A stretch of DNA of 52,683 nucleotides, from contig CAYYRE010000004.1 in assembly GCA_964473895.1 (NCBI GenBank), positions 1-52,683 on the forward strand, given 5' to 3'. The notes under the pieces were generated by a model. The model searched no databases. It saw nothing but the letters and a program-made list of their open reading frames with translations, and was not told the origin of the DNA. Source of the DNA: Sulfidibacterium sp964473895 (GTDB lineage Bacteria > Bacteroidota > Bacteroidia > Bacteroidales > F082). Made by a program: the position numbers and the translations under genes. Below, piece after piece: positions 23,811 through 32,884 of the stretch (the stretch's first letter is position 1; each line of letters starts with the position of its first letter).

Positions 23811-24947
23811 TTATCTGCTCCATTTCCGGTTTTTCCAGTGGTACGGAAAAAGACCGCGAAAAGCCACAAAGGTAATATAAAGCGGGTAGATCATTTCAAA
23901 AGGAATGATAAGGGGCAACAGGTTTCGTTTGTGGACAAACCGGCCGAAAGCATACAGCAATGGAAAATCAATAAGTGCCTTCAGCGCGATGAACAAACCG
24001 TAAACAATCCATGCCCAATGCAGAAAGAAACCGGTGACCAGTAAAGCCGTCAGCAGGAAATTGAAAAGAAAGACCGTATAGGAAACAAACAAAGCCCAGG
24101 GTTGGGTATAGCCGCGTGCCTTGGATCCCCACCGGATACGCTGGGCCAGAAAATCCCTCAGGTTTTCGGGGGGCGGCGTCCGGACAATGGCCCTTTCGTT
24201 TTTAAAGAATGTGATGGCTTTCCACCCATATTTCCGGCGGACATAATGGATAAAAAAAACATCGTCACCTGAGGCGAAGCCTGCGGAAAGTGCTTGGGCA
24301 TCTGCATCGGAAAAAAGCTGTTTTTCGAAAGCCATGTTGGCAGCATTTCCCATAAAAGGAAGGCCTAATCCCGCCGAACCGGCGCCGGAAGCCACCAAAC
24401 TCATAAAATCAAGGGAAAAAAGCTTTTGCAAAAAAGTTTGTTCATGGGAATAAACCACCGGACCTAAGATGAGCCGCATTTTCTTTTCTTCGTACAATGT
24501 CACCATGGCCGTAACCCATCCCGGGCCGGGAATGGTGTCGGCGTCGGTTGTTAAGATCAACCGTCCCGTTGCCTGCCGGATGCCTTGGCGCAATGCAGCC
24601 TTTTTACCCCTTCCGGGGGATGTTAAAACACGTACACGGGGTAATTTCAGCCGGGATATCATGGCTTGCAACTGCTGCGGCCCATCATCAGTGGAATGGT
24701 CGTCAACAAAAAGAATCTCCAATAATTCTGCCGGGAAAGACTGTTGCAGTAAAGCCTGTAGCAACGTCACCGGGCGTGTTCCTTCATTGCGAAAAGCCAC
24801 CACTATACTGACACGCGTTGAAAGGTTACGGTGCGAAAACAAATGTTTGTCCAACCGGTTCCATCCCTCCGTAAAAGCAAAAATCAACAGCAAATAAAGC
24901 ACTGCTGAAACGGATAAAATAAAAAAAATGATTTTAGTCCACCACAT
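23811..24947 (-). CDS. Family 2 glycosyltransferase, membrane-associated
   Basis: The 378-residue protein has one N-terminal helix (about 5-25). A GT-A catalytic domain (about 45-285) carries VAFRNEG, the acidic pair in VDDHSTDD, the DxD motif TDAD, GDD, and the processive-type motif QRIRW. Two or three C-terminal helices (about 295-350) follow. It should transfer a sugar from a nucleotide donor at the inner membrane; the acceptor is unknown. The start overlaps the upstream flippase-like gene by 14 bases, so both are made together. Several Bacteroidota homologues of this type are annotated only as glycosyltransferases. Confidence 0.88.
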   Translation of the reverse strand: MWWTKIIFFILSVSAVLYLLLIFAFTEGWNRLDKHLFSHRNLSTRVSIVVAFRNEGTRPVTLLQALLQQSFPAELLEILFVDDHSTDDGPQQLQAMISRLKLPRVRVLTSPGRGKKAALRQGIRQATGRLILTTDADTIPGPGWVTAMVTLYEEKKMRLILGPVVYSHEQTFLQKLFSLDFMSLVASGAGSAGLGLPFMGNAANMAFEKQLFSDADAQALSAGFASGDDVFFIHYVRRKYGWKAITFFKNERAIVRTPPPENLRDFLAQRIRWGSKARGYTQPWALFVSYTVFLFNFLLTALLVTGFFLHWAWIVYGLFIALKALIDFPLLYAFGRFVHKRNLLPLIIPFEMIYPLYITFVAFRGLFPYHWKNRKWSR

Positions 24948-25956
24948 GGCTTTTGTTGTTACGGAAAAACCGAAGCCTAAAGATAAACAATATTCCCATT
25001 ACGGCAGGAAGGGCAAGATTCAATAACCACAAAGCCGAAGAAGCGGCAATAATGTGGCGGTTCATCAACTCGGTGAGGGGATGGTTAAAAAAGAGTCCGA
25101 AAACGTACAGACTCACCGAGCCTCTGACGCCGATCTCCGAAAGGGCAATGGTGGGAATAATGCTCATGAGCAAATAAATCAACCCTATGATCTTCATGGC
25201 TTGAAAGTATCCGATGGGAACTTGAAAAATATGCAAAAAGAGATAAAATTGCAGCGAAAAAACCAGGTAGCGCAAGATACTGATCCACAAAACAAACAAC
25301 AATTCTTTTATAGCATACCAGGAAAACACTTCGGCATATCGGGCTATTTTGTTGTAAAGACGTCCGCTGATTCGACGTAACAGATCCGAAAAAACGGCAA
25401 AGTTAAGATAAGCAAACACAAGCACCGCCGCCGCGAGGATCAGGCTAAAAATTAACCCGGTCAGCGCCCACCGGTTTAAGGTCGTGCTGAGGTTGATCCA
25501 TTGCGGAAGAAAAAAAGCGAGGGAAATCATCCCGAAAAGCAATGTCGTAAGCAGCTGGGCCATGCTGCCGAGCAACGTAGCCAGTGTGGCCTGCAAACGG
25601 TCGGCTTTTTTCAGAACAAAAACCCGGCCAAGATAATCACCGATGCGGTTCGGAAGGAAAACGCTTACCGAAATACCGGCCAGCACGGCTTTCAGAGAAA
25701 CACCAAGGGAAACCGTTTCCAGTTTTTGCATCAGATATTGCCATTTCCGGCTTTCGAGCAGCAGGTTCACAGGCATCAGGCACACCACCAAAGCCAACCA
25801 AAGGGCAAAATGTTTTTCGCGGGTAACCGCTTCCATATTTTGCCAAAAGGAGCTGAGGTCGTGCCGGAAAAAAAGCTGCTTGTACAAAAAATAAAAAGTG
25901 AAGACAAGTATGGCCAGCTTGATCAGGGTGTTGTATGTTTTGCTTAATTTTGCCAT
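24934..25956 (-). CDS. Lysylphosphatidylglycerol synthase TM-region (AglD/UPF0104-like) membrane protein
   Basis: The 340-residue protein has about eight membrane helices and the family signature LPNRIGDYLGRVFVLKKADR (residues about 98-118), with IALSEIGVRGSVSLYVF in the C-terminal half. The family includes the flippase half of MprF and many stand-alone proteins next to glycosyltransferases, where lipid or lipid-sugar translocation is suspected. It overlaps the glycosyltransferase gene, so the pair likely modifies and moves one lipid-linked product. Its start codon is only 13 bp from the divergent ruvC start. Confidence 0.85.
   Translation of the reverse strand: MAKLSKTYNTLIKLAILVFTFYFLYKQLFFRHDLSSFWQNMEAVTREKHFALWLALVVCLMPVNLLLESRKWQYLMQKLETVSLGVSLKAVLAGISVSVFLPNRIGDYLGRVFVLKKADRLQATLATLLGSMAQLLTTLLFGMISLAFFLPQWINLSTTLNRWALTGLIFSLILAAAVLVFAYLNFAVFSDLLRRISGRLYNKIARYAEVFSWYAIKELLFVLWISILRYLVFSLQFYLFLHIFQVPIGYFQAMKIIGLIYLLMSIIPTIALSEIGVRGSVSLYVFGLFFNHPLTELMNRHIIAASSALWLLNLALPAVMGILFIFRLRFFRNNKSHVVD
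25945..25952 (+). promoter_or_regulatory. -7 box of ruvC, inside the divergent gene
   Basis: TAATTTTG fits TAnnTTTG exactly. It lies within the first codons of the divergent membrane-protein gene (start at 25956) and ends 17 nt before the proposed ruvC TTG start. Confidence 0.55.
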
Positions 25957-25969
25957 AAACGTTTATCCA

Positions 25970-26521
25970 TTGGCCAAAGAAAGAATTATACTCGGTATCG
26001 ACCCGGGAACCAACATCATGGGATACGGGCTCATTCATCAGTCGGGCAACCGGATCCGGATGATGACCATGGGAATACTCAAACTATCGCAGTACGCCAA
26101 CCAGGCGTTAAAATTAAAAAAGATTTTTGAACGGACATTGGCATTGGTGGAAGAATATCATCCGGATGAACTGGCCATTGAAGCGCCTTTTTACGGAAAA
26201 AACGTACAATCGATGCTTAAGCTGGGTCGGGCACAGGGTGTGGCCATGGCCGCCGCTTTGTATAAAGACCTGCCCATCTTCGAGTATTCTCCCAAAAAAA
26301 TAAAACAGGCCATTACCGGAAACGGCAACGCCTCCAAAGAACAGGTTGCCGGTATGCTGAAAAACATCCTGCATTTTGATGCGCTTCCGGGAAAGCTGGA
26401 TGCCACCGATGGGCTGGCCGCTGCGGTGTGCCATTTTTTTCAGGGAGACGTAACAGGACAATCAACCGGCTATCGCGGGTGGTCGGGCTTTTTAAAAGAC
26501 CATCCCGAAAGGTTAAAATAA
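25970..26521 (+). CDS. ruvC: Crossover junction endodeoxyribonuclease RuvC
   Basis: The 183-residue Holliday junction resolvase has its four acidic active-site positions visible: Asp in GIDPGTN near the N-terminus, Glu in LAIEAPFYG, and the C-terminal pair in DATDGLAAAVCH. It cuts junctions made by RuvAB. Family proteins begin a few residues before GIDPG, and no ATG or GTG fits there, so the TTG at 25970 is chosen. An upstream in-frame ATG lies in the antisense of the neighbouring gene and upstream of the promoter box. A long hairpin lies after the stop codon. Confidence 0.93.
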   Translation: MAKERIILGIDPGTNIMGYGLIHQSGNRIRMMTMGILKLSQYANQALKLKKIFERTLALVEEYHPDELAIEAPFYGKNVQSMLKLGRAQGVAMAAALYKDLPIFEYSPKKIKQAITGNGNASKEQVAGMLKNILHFDALPGKLDATDGLAAAVCHFFQGDVTGQSTGYRGWSGFLKDHPERLK

Positions 26522-26533
26522 CGGGATTTGCTT

Positions 26534-26575
26534 TTTTCCGGCGCACGGCACCACAGGTGGCTGTGCGCCGGAAAA
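26534..26575. repeat. Long hairpin between convergent ruvC and Tricorn-like protease genes
   Basis: A 13-bp perfect stem (26534-26546 with 26563-26575) encloses a smaller ccac/gtgg hairpin. T's precede the stem and A's follow it, so neither strand has a standard U-tail. It may still end transcription from both sides or protect mRNA 3' ends. Confidence 0.6.
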
Positions 26576-26587
26576 GCATCAAAACGA

Positions 26588-29500
26588 TTATTTCGTTCCG
26601 GTTTCTTTCAACATTTCTTTCACAGCAGCTTTCAGTTGCGGATCCTGGCCGTTCAATATTTTATTGTAAGGATTGTCCACTTTGATATCCGGTTCCACCT
26701 GATGGTTTTCGGTAAAATGATTTTCGTGTACCCCTTGTGTAGCCACCATGGGAATGCCGAACACAATGGAAGGATCAATCTGACGTTCCCACCACACGGC
26801 AGTTCCGGTTCCCGGCACCGGCATACCAATGAGTTTCCCGATACCCAGTTCTTTATAAACATACGGAAAAATAAAGGCATCGGAATAATTGCTTTGGCTC
26901 ATGAGGACACAACTGGGTTTATCCCATTTGTTCATGGATTCCCCACCGGGCAATAACCGTCCTTGCGGTGCAAAACGCAGGTAAAGTTTCCCATCCAAAA
27001 AAGTAACCAAATGGTCGTGGAGCCAACCGCCCCCGTTGAAACGGGTATCCACAATCAAGGCTTTTTTGTTGAAATCTTTGCCCAGCACTTTGCCGAAAAC
27101 CGTACGATAGCTTTTGTCGTTCATCGAACGGACATGGACATAACCGATTTGGCCGTGCGACAGGCTGTCGGTCATTTTTTGCATGATCCGGATCCACCGT
27201 TGGTACATAAGTGACCGTTCTTTACCGGCAGAAATGGGCTTGATCACTTCATCCCATCTTTTTTTTGTGGCCGGGTCATAAAAAGTCAGCCGGGTATATT
27301 TCCCTGCCTTATGGTTCAGCAATTTAGCCCAGTCAAAATCACCGGTAATTTGTACCCCGTTGATTTTTTCAAGGACATCTCCTTTTTTAACTTTGGTTTT
27401 GGCGTTGTCCATGGGCCCGCCGGTAATAATGACTTCCACGGTCAGGCCGTTTCCACCTTTTGTTTCATTATACAACATTCCCAGCGAAGCGGTTTGGTCC
27501 GGATTGGCAGGATGCGGATAGTAGCGTGCGCCGGTATGCGAAACATTGAGTTCCCCCAGCATTTCACTGAGCAGATCGGCAAAATCGTAGTTGTTGTTGA
27601 TATAAGGCAAAAACTGTTTGTAGTAATCGTGATAATATTTCCAATTGACCCCCTGCAGGTTCGGGTCAAAGAGTTTTTTACGCACCTGTTCCCAGGCATG
27701 TTCAAAAATGTAAGCACGTTCGCCGGAAGGATCCCAGTCGAAATTCACTTTAAACGAAAACGGCTTGGTTTTCCCGTTGGAAAGCTGGATTTTACTCATC
27801 CTGCCCCCGGCCAGCACAAAAATATTTTTTCCGGCTTTGTCCATTTCGAGGCTGCCGCCCCGTGGCGAATTCAGGCGGGCCAGGATTTTGGTTTTATGCG
27901 TCCGTGGTTCGGTTTCCCACAAGTCATATCCTTTTTCATACTTGGCAAGATAATAAAGCTTTTCGCCGTTTTTCGAAAGGACAAAATCGCTGAGCAAAGA
28001 GGAATTAATGGTCAGTCTTTTTGTCCGGCTGTCGAGGTTTTTCAAATTGAGTATCAACGGTTGCTTTTTGGTTTTTTTTGCTTTGGCCGTATCTTTCTTC
28101 TGTTCCTCTTTGAGCAAATCAAAATCCTCTTTGCTGAGGTTATACTTATCAAAGGCTTTTTGATCGAAAAACATGGCATACACATCGCCCTGGCTGCCCC
28201 GGCTGAGGTTTTTCATTCCGTTGCGGGTCGAAATCCACACCATCATCTTTCCTCCCATTCCCCATTTGGGCATTTCATCATCGAAACCGCTTTGGGTAAG
28301 GTCGCGGCGCTGTCCGCTCCCATCGGCTTTAACCAAATCGACATCCGAGCGAACAAAGGTTCCTTCGTTGGATTTCACAAGGAGCCATTTGCTGTCGGGC
28401 GACCAGGTAAAATACTGGTCTCCATCGGAGTAGGAGAAGTTGACACCTTCGGGGAGTACCGTAACCGTTTTTTTTGTCTTTATATTATACACTTTCAGAA
28501 TGTTGCGCTCTTCGAGGTAAGCAATTTTTTTACCATCGGGAGCATAACGGGGTTGAAATTCGTCTTTTTTTGTGGCAATGACAGGCTGATTGTCAACGAT
28601 GGTGGAAGCATAAAAATAGGGTTCTTTATCGTTGGCAATATGCAATTTGTCTATGTCCCACGAACCGTTCTTCTCCACCGAGTAGATGATGGACCTCCCA
28701 TTGGGGCTGAATTGGATCATGCGTTCCTGATAAGGCGTATTGGTCAGCCTTTTGGCGGTATGGCCATCTACCGAAGCGGCAAAAATATCGCCGCGGTAAA
28801 CAAAAGCCACCTCTTTTCCGTTGGGCGAGAGGGCCATTTCGCTGATTTGTTTGTTGGTAACCGTCAACGTGCGGGTGGCCTGCTGGGCAAAATCGGCTTG
28901 TACCATTACCCGTACTTTTTCAGGTTTTTGTCCGGGTTCCATGGTGTAAATGTTACCGTCATGGGTAAAACAAAGGCGGTTCGCCTTTTGTGAATAAGAT
29001 AATCCCCTAACGGGATTTCTTTTGAAGTGTGTGAGTTGTACCGGATGTTGCGGATCGGAAAGGCTTGCCTGAAATATGTTCAGGTCGTTGTCATTTTGTT
29101 CGCTCAGGTAAAAATACCGGTTGTCTTTTCCCCAAACCGGTTCCAGGTCGTTGCCGTTAAAATGGGTAAGCTTCCGGTATTTTTTTGTTTTAAAATGATA
29201 GGTCCATATATCCCTGGTTACCGAAGCCCTTTCGTGTTTGCGCTGTTGGCTTTCGTAACCTTTGGTATCCTGAAAAATAATTTCGCTGCCATTGTTGTTA
29301 AAGTGGGCATATTGCGTTCCTGCCGAATTAATCATCACCGAACGCCCGCCCTTGACGGGAACCCGGTATAATTTCATGAACAGGGCGGGAATGGGAAACC
29401 GTACGGAAGTGTATATGTCGTTGCGGGCCGTTCCGAAAACGACGTATTTATCGTTGGGTGAAAAATCGGAAGGGATATCCGCTGCCGAATTCCAGGTCAG

Positions 29501-29809
29501 TCGCGTGGCAGACCCGCCTTTGGAAGGCATGACGAAGACATCAAAGTTACCGTAACGGTCGGAAGCAAAGGCCAGTGTTTTGCCATCGTGGCTCCACACC
29601 GGATAACTTTCGTAGTCGGACGTTATGGTCAGCGGCATGGCAGTACCCCCGGTGGAGGGAATTTTATAAATATCGCCTTTGTATTCAAAAGCAATCCATT
29701 GGCCATCGGGCGAAATGGCCGGATGCCTGAACCATTTGGGCTGCAGACCGGTTTGACCGAAAAGCAGTACCGGCACCAAGAAAAGTAAAAAAAGTAATGT
29801 ACGTTTCAT
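26588..29809 (-). CDS. Tricorn-like protease (S41 family) with beta-propeller repeats, exported
   Basis: The 1073-residue protein has a signal peptide (about 1-19, ending LLFGQ). Many WD40-like/PD40 blades follow (AISPDGQWIAFEYKGDIYKIPSTGG, VWSHDGKTLAFASDRYGNFDVFVM and others) across about residues 25-590, a helical C1 region, a PDZ domain (about 770-860) and a C-terminal S41 domain. Candidate active-site residues of the Tricorn type are His in NVSHTGARYY, Ser-Asp in QSNYSDAF and Glu in HQVEPD. It is larger than the usual tail-specific protease and acts in the periplasm or at the cell surface, probably on peptides. It is flanked by ruvC and polA and seems to be a single-gene unit. Confidence 0.9.
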   Translation of the reverse strand: MKRTLLFLLFLVPVLLFGQTGLQPKWFRHPAISPDGQWIAFEYKGDIYKIPSTGGTAMPLTITSDYESYPVWSHDGKTLAFASDRYGNFDVFVMPSKGGSATRLTWNSAADIPSDFSPNDKYVVFGTARNDIYTSVRFPIPALFMKLYRVPVKGGRSVMINSAGTQYAHFNNNGSEIIFQDTKGYESQQRKHERASVTRDIWTYHFKTKKYRKLTHFNGNDLEPVWGKDNRYFYLSEQNDNDLNIFQASLSDPQHPVQLTHFKRNPVRGLSYSQKANRLCFTHDGNIYTMEPGQKPEKVRVMVQADFAQQATRTLTVTNKQISEMALSPNGKEVAFVYRGDIFAASVDGHTAKRLTNTPYQERMIQFSPNGRSIIYSVEKNGSWDIDKLHIANDKEPYFYASTIVDNQPVIATKKDEFQPRYAPDGKKIAYLEERNILKVYNIKTKKTVTVLPEGVNFSYSDGDQYFTWSPDSKWLLVKSNEGTFVRSDVDLVKADGSGQRRDLTQSGFDDEMPKWGMGGKMMVWISTRNGMKNLSRGSQGDVYAMFFDQKAFDKYNLSKEDFDLLKEEQKKDTAKAKKTKKQPLILNLKNLDSRTKRLTINSSLLSDFVLSKNGEKLYYLAKYEKGYDLWETEPRTHKTKILARLNSPRGGSLEMDKAGKNIFVLAGGRMSKIQLSNGKTKPFSFKVNFDWDPSGERAYIFEHAWEQVRKKLFDPNLQGVNWKYYHDYYKQFLPYINNNYDFADLLSEMLGELNVSHTGARYYPHPANPDQTASLGMLYNETKGGNGLTVEVIITGGPMDNAKTKVKKGDVLEKINGVQITGDFDWAKLLNHKAGKYTRLTFYDPATKKRWDEVIKPISAGKERSLMYQRWIRIMQKMTDSLSHGQIGYVHVRSMNDKSYRTVFGKVLGKDFNKKALIVDTRFNGGGWLHDHLVTFLDGKLYLRFAPQGRLLPGGESMNKWDKPSCVLMSQSNYSDAFIFPYVYKELGIGKLIGMPVPGTGTAVWWERQIDPSIVFGIPMVATQGVHENHFTENHQVEPDIKVDNPYNKILNGQDPQLKAAVKEMLKETGTK

Positions 29810-29878
29810 AGAATAATTGTTTTTGGTTGAATAAATTTATTTTCTGTTAAACATTTCTTTTTCAAGTATATTTCAGGA

Positions 29879-32632
29879 TCAGTGCGCTTCCAGCCAGTTG
29901 TTTCCTGTATTGATGTCCACCACCACCGGAATATCCAAAGGCAAAGCGTTTTTCATTTTCTCTTCCACCAGCGCTTTCAGGGCATCGACCTCTTCTTGAT
30001 AAGCATCAAAAACCAGCTCATCGTGCACCTGTAAGATCATTTTGGAACGCATTCCGCGTTTTTGTATTTCGTTGAAAATGCGGATCATGGCGATTTTAAT
30101 CATATCGGCAGAAGAGCCCTGAATGGGGGCATTGATGGCGTTTCGTTCGGCATACGCCCTTACCACACCGTTGGCTGAGTTGATGTCGCTCAGATAGCGG
30201 CGGCGGCCCAGGAGGGTTTCCACGTAACCGTGTTGACGGGCAAATTCCACCGTTTGCTCCATATAGCGTTTAATCCCGGGATATTTTTCAAAATAATTTT
30301 CGATGATTTCAGCGGCTTCCCGCCGCGGAATACCCAGCCTTTCGGAAAGACCGAAAGCCGAAATACCGTAAATAATACCAAAGTTTACTGTTTTGGCGTG
30401 ACGGCGCATTTCGCGGGTCACCTCTTCCACGGGAACACCATAAACCCGCGATGCTGTTGCGGTATGGATGTCCAGCCCCTGACGAAAAGCCTCCATCATG
30501 GCTTCATCTCGGCTCAAATGGGCAATGATGCGCAATTCGATTTGCGAGTAGTCGGCAGCAAGCAATACATAGTCTTTATTCCGTGGAACAAAAGCTTTCC
30601 GGATTTCGCGTCCGCGTGCGGTACGGATGGGAATGTTTTGCAAGTTCGGATTGTTGGAACTCAGCCGTCCGGTGGCAGCCACCGCCTGATTGTATGAAGT
30701 GTGGATACGGCCATCGCGGGGCGAAACCAGTTTGGGTAAAGCATCCACGTAAGTGGATTTCAGTTTGGTGAGCGACCGGTACTCCAATATCTTTTCCACA
30801 ATGGGATGACGGTAAGCCAGTTTGGCCAGTACATCTTCGCTGGTGGAATATTGTCCCGTTTTGGTTTTTTTGGGTTTCCCCGAAAGTTTTAGTCGTTCAA
30901 AAAGGACTTCCCCCAACTGTTTGGGCGAACCGATGTTAAATTCCGTGCCGGCCATTTCAAAAATCTCTTTTTCCATAGCAGCAATTTCGGCAGCCAGTTC
31001 GTCACTAAAGCGCGCCAGTGTTCCGGTATCCACTTTTACCCCTTCGGCTTCCATGGCGGCCAGCACCGGTACCAACGGCATTTCGGTTTCTTTAAAAAGC
31101 TTCTCGGTGCCGGTTTCTTTGAGTTTGGGTTCCAACACTTGACGAAGTTGCAGGGTAATGTCGGCATCCTCGGCAGCATATTCTTTAATGGTTTCCAACG
31201 AAACATCACGCATGCTGCCCTGTTTCTTTCCTTTTTTCCCGATAAGGCTTTCGATGGATACCGGTTGGTAATGCAAATAGGTTTCGGCAAGATAATCCAT
31301 GTTGTGCCGCCGGTCGGGTTCAAGCAGGTAATGGGCAATCATGGTATCGAAAAAGCGCCCTTTCACTTCCACATCATACCATCGTAAAATGGAAATGTCG
31401 TATTTTATGTTTTGACCTGTTTTTTCGACCCGTTCATCTTCCAGCACCTTTTTGTAAAGAGAAAGCTGCTGTGTGGCATGGTGGTAATTGTCCGACAAAG
31501 GGACATACCAGGCCTCGTGGGCTTTCCATGCAAACGAGATACCGACAATTTCGGCGTTGTTGGGATCGGTACCGGTGGTTTCGGTATCAAAACAAAAGGC
31601 AGGTTGTTTTTGAAGCTGTGCCGCCAATTCCTCCATTTTTCCGGGGGTATCGGCCAAATGATAAGTATGCGGTGTATTCCGGATGGTCTTTAATTCATCA
31701 TCCTGAGGGAAAAGTTCGCCCTGGACGGTTTCTTCTTCCGACGATTGCAGTGACAGCCAGGTAAAAAACCTTTTGGCAAAAGTTCGGAACTCCAGTTCAT
31801 CGAAAAGTTTTTGCAACTGCACACGGTCGGGAGCCCCCATTTTGAGTTTTTCGGGTTCAAAGGGCAACGGGACATCCGTTAGAATGGTGGCCAATTGCTT
31901 GGATACCCGGGCCTGTTCAGCATATTTTTCCAGATTTTCGCGCAATTTACCTTTGAGTTGATGCCTGTTTTCCAACAAATTTTCGATAGAACCGAATTGT
32001 GCAATGAGCTTGGCTGCTGTTTTTTCGCCGATGCCCGGTACACCGGGAATATTATCCACCGCATCACCCCACAGGCCGAGGATATCGATAAACTGTGCGG
32101 GATGTTCAATGCCGTATCTCTGGCAAACCTCCTGAGGACCCCATATTTCAGCCGGTTTTCCGTTACGCGAAGGCTTATACATAAAGATTTTATCCGAAAC
32201 AAGCTGCCCGAAATCCTTGTCAGGCGTCATCATGTAGGTAACAAAACCTTTTTCTTCCGCTTTTTTGGCAAGGGTGCCGATGATGTCATCGGCTTCGTAG
32301 CCATCGAGCAGCAACACAGGAATATTCAGGGCTTCCAGCAATTCTTTCACGTAGGGAATAGCTGTGGCAAGGTCTTCCGGCATTTTTTCCCTATTGGCTT
32401 TGTATTCGGCAAAGTCCTCATGCCGCTGGGTGGGCGCCATGGTATCGAAAGCCACACCGATATGGGTAGGCTTTTCGTTTTTCAGGATTTCGAGCAAGGT
32501 ATTGGCAAAACCCAAAATAGCGGAAGTATTCAATCCTTTTGAGTTGATTTGCGGATGACGGCTCATGGCAAAATAGGCCCGGTAAATCAAGGCCATGGCA
32601 TCCAGCAAAAAGAGTTTTTTCGGTTCGGTCAT
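29879..32632 (-). CDS. polA: DNA polymerase I
   Basis: The 917-residue enzyme carries all three domains. The 5'-nuclease (1-290) has LLDAMALIYRAYFA, GYEADDIIGTLA, TPDKDFGQL and the helix-hairpin-helix DNIPGVPGIGEKTA. The 3'-5' exonuclease (about 310-510) is complete, with FDTETTG, NIKYD and YAAEDAD, so proofreading should be active. The polymerase domain has DYSQIELRIIAH, the finger helix ending KTVNFGIIYG, and QVHDEL. It fills gaps in replication and excision repair. The ATG at 32632 is used rather than an upstream Met at 32680, because it follows a full promoter and starts at the conserved N-terminus. Confidence 0.97.
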   Translation of the reverse strand: MTEPKKLFLLDAMALIYRAYFAMSRHPQINSKGLNTSAILGFANTLLEILKNEKPTHIGVAFDTMAPTQRHEDFAEYKANREKMPEDLATAIPYVKELLEALNIPVLLLDGYEADDIIGTLAKKAEEKGFVTYMMTPDKDFGQLVSDKIFMYKPSRNGKPAEIWGPQEVCQRYGIEHPAQFIDILGLWGDAVDNIPGVPGIGEKTAAKLIAQFGSIENLLENRHQLKGKLRENLEKYAEQARVSKQLATILTDVPLPFEPEKLKMGAPDRVQLQKLFDELEFRTFAKRFFTWLSLQSSEEETVQGELFPQDDELKTIRNTPHTYHLADTPGKMEELAAQLQKQPAFCFDTETTGTDPNNAEIVGISFAWKAHEAWYVPLSDNYHHATQQLSLYKKVLEDERVEKTGQNIKYDISILRWYDVEVKGRFFDTMIAHYLLEPDRRHNMDYLAETYLHYQPVSIESLIGKKGKKQGSMRDVSLETIKEYAAEDADITLQLRQVLEPKLKETGTEKLFKETEMPLVPVLAAMEAEGVKVDTGTLARFSDELAAEIAAMEKEIFEMAGTEFNIGSPKQLGEVLFERLKLSGKPKKTKTGQYSTSEDVLAKLAYRHPIVEKILEYRSLTKLKSTYVDALPKLVSPRDGRIHTSYNQAVAATGRLSSNNPNLQNIPIRTARGREIRKAFVPRNKDYVLLAADYSQIELRIIAHLSRDEAMMEAFRQGLDIHTATASRVYGVPVEEVTREMRRHAKTVNFGIIYGISAFGLSERLGIPRREAAEIIENYFEKYPGIKRYMEQTVEFARQHGYVETLLGRRRYLSDINSANGVVRAYAERNAINAPIQGSSADMIKIAMIRIFNEIQKRGMRSKMILQVHDELVFDAYQEEVDALKALVEEKMKNALPLDIPVVVDINTGNNWLEAH

Positions 32633-32654
32633 AAGGTATAAAACATTAAAAAAA

Positions 32655-32685
32655 CAAAGGTAAGGAAAAAGCGGCTGCACACAAA
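32655..32685 (-). promoter_or_regulatory. Promoter of polA
   Basis: On the reverse strand TTTG (32682-32685), exactly 19 nt, then TACCTTTG (32655-32662) give a full-consensus promoter 22 nt before the polA start codon. Confidence 0.82.
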
Positions 32686-32740
32686 AGAATACCGGGGACA
32701 GGGTAAAAAGCCACTCACACCGTGTATTTCCATTCAGTTA

Positions 32741-32840
32741 NNNNNNNNNNNNNNNNNNNNNNNNNNNNNNNNNNNNNNNNNNNNNNNNNNNNNNNNNNNN
32801 NNNNNNNNNNNNNNNNNNNNNNNNNNNNNNNNNNNNNNNN
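32741..32840. other. Assembly gap (100 N)
   Basis: Exactly 100 N bases usually mark a scaffold join of unknown true length. The right flank is a GC-rich inverted-repeat region, which probably caused the break. The left flank (32710-32740) reads on the reverse strand as a possible C-terminus TEWKYTV followed by a stop, so a gene may be hidden in the gap. Confidence 0.95.
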
Positions 32841-32884
32841 GGGGTTCAATACATTCTTTTGAATGTTTATGAACCAATAGTGGC

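Noticed and set aside
27311..28993. 560-codon open frame on the forward strand
   Set aside because: It is a shadow of the Tricorn-like gene; codon use and protein composition do not resemble a real protein.
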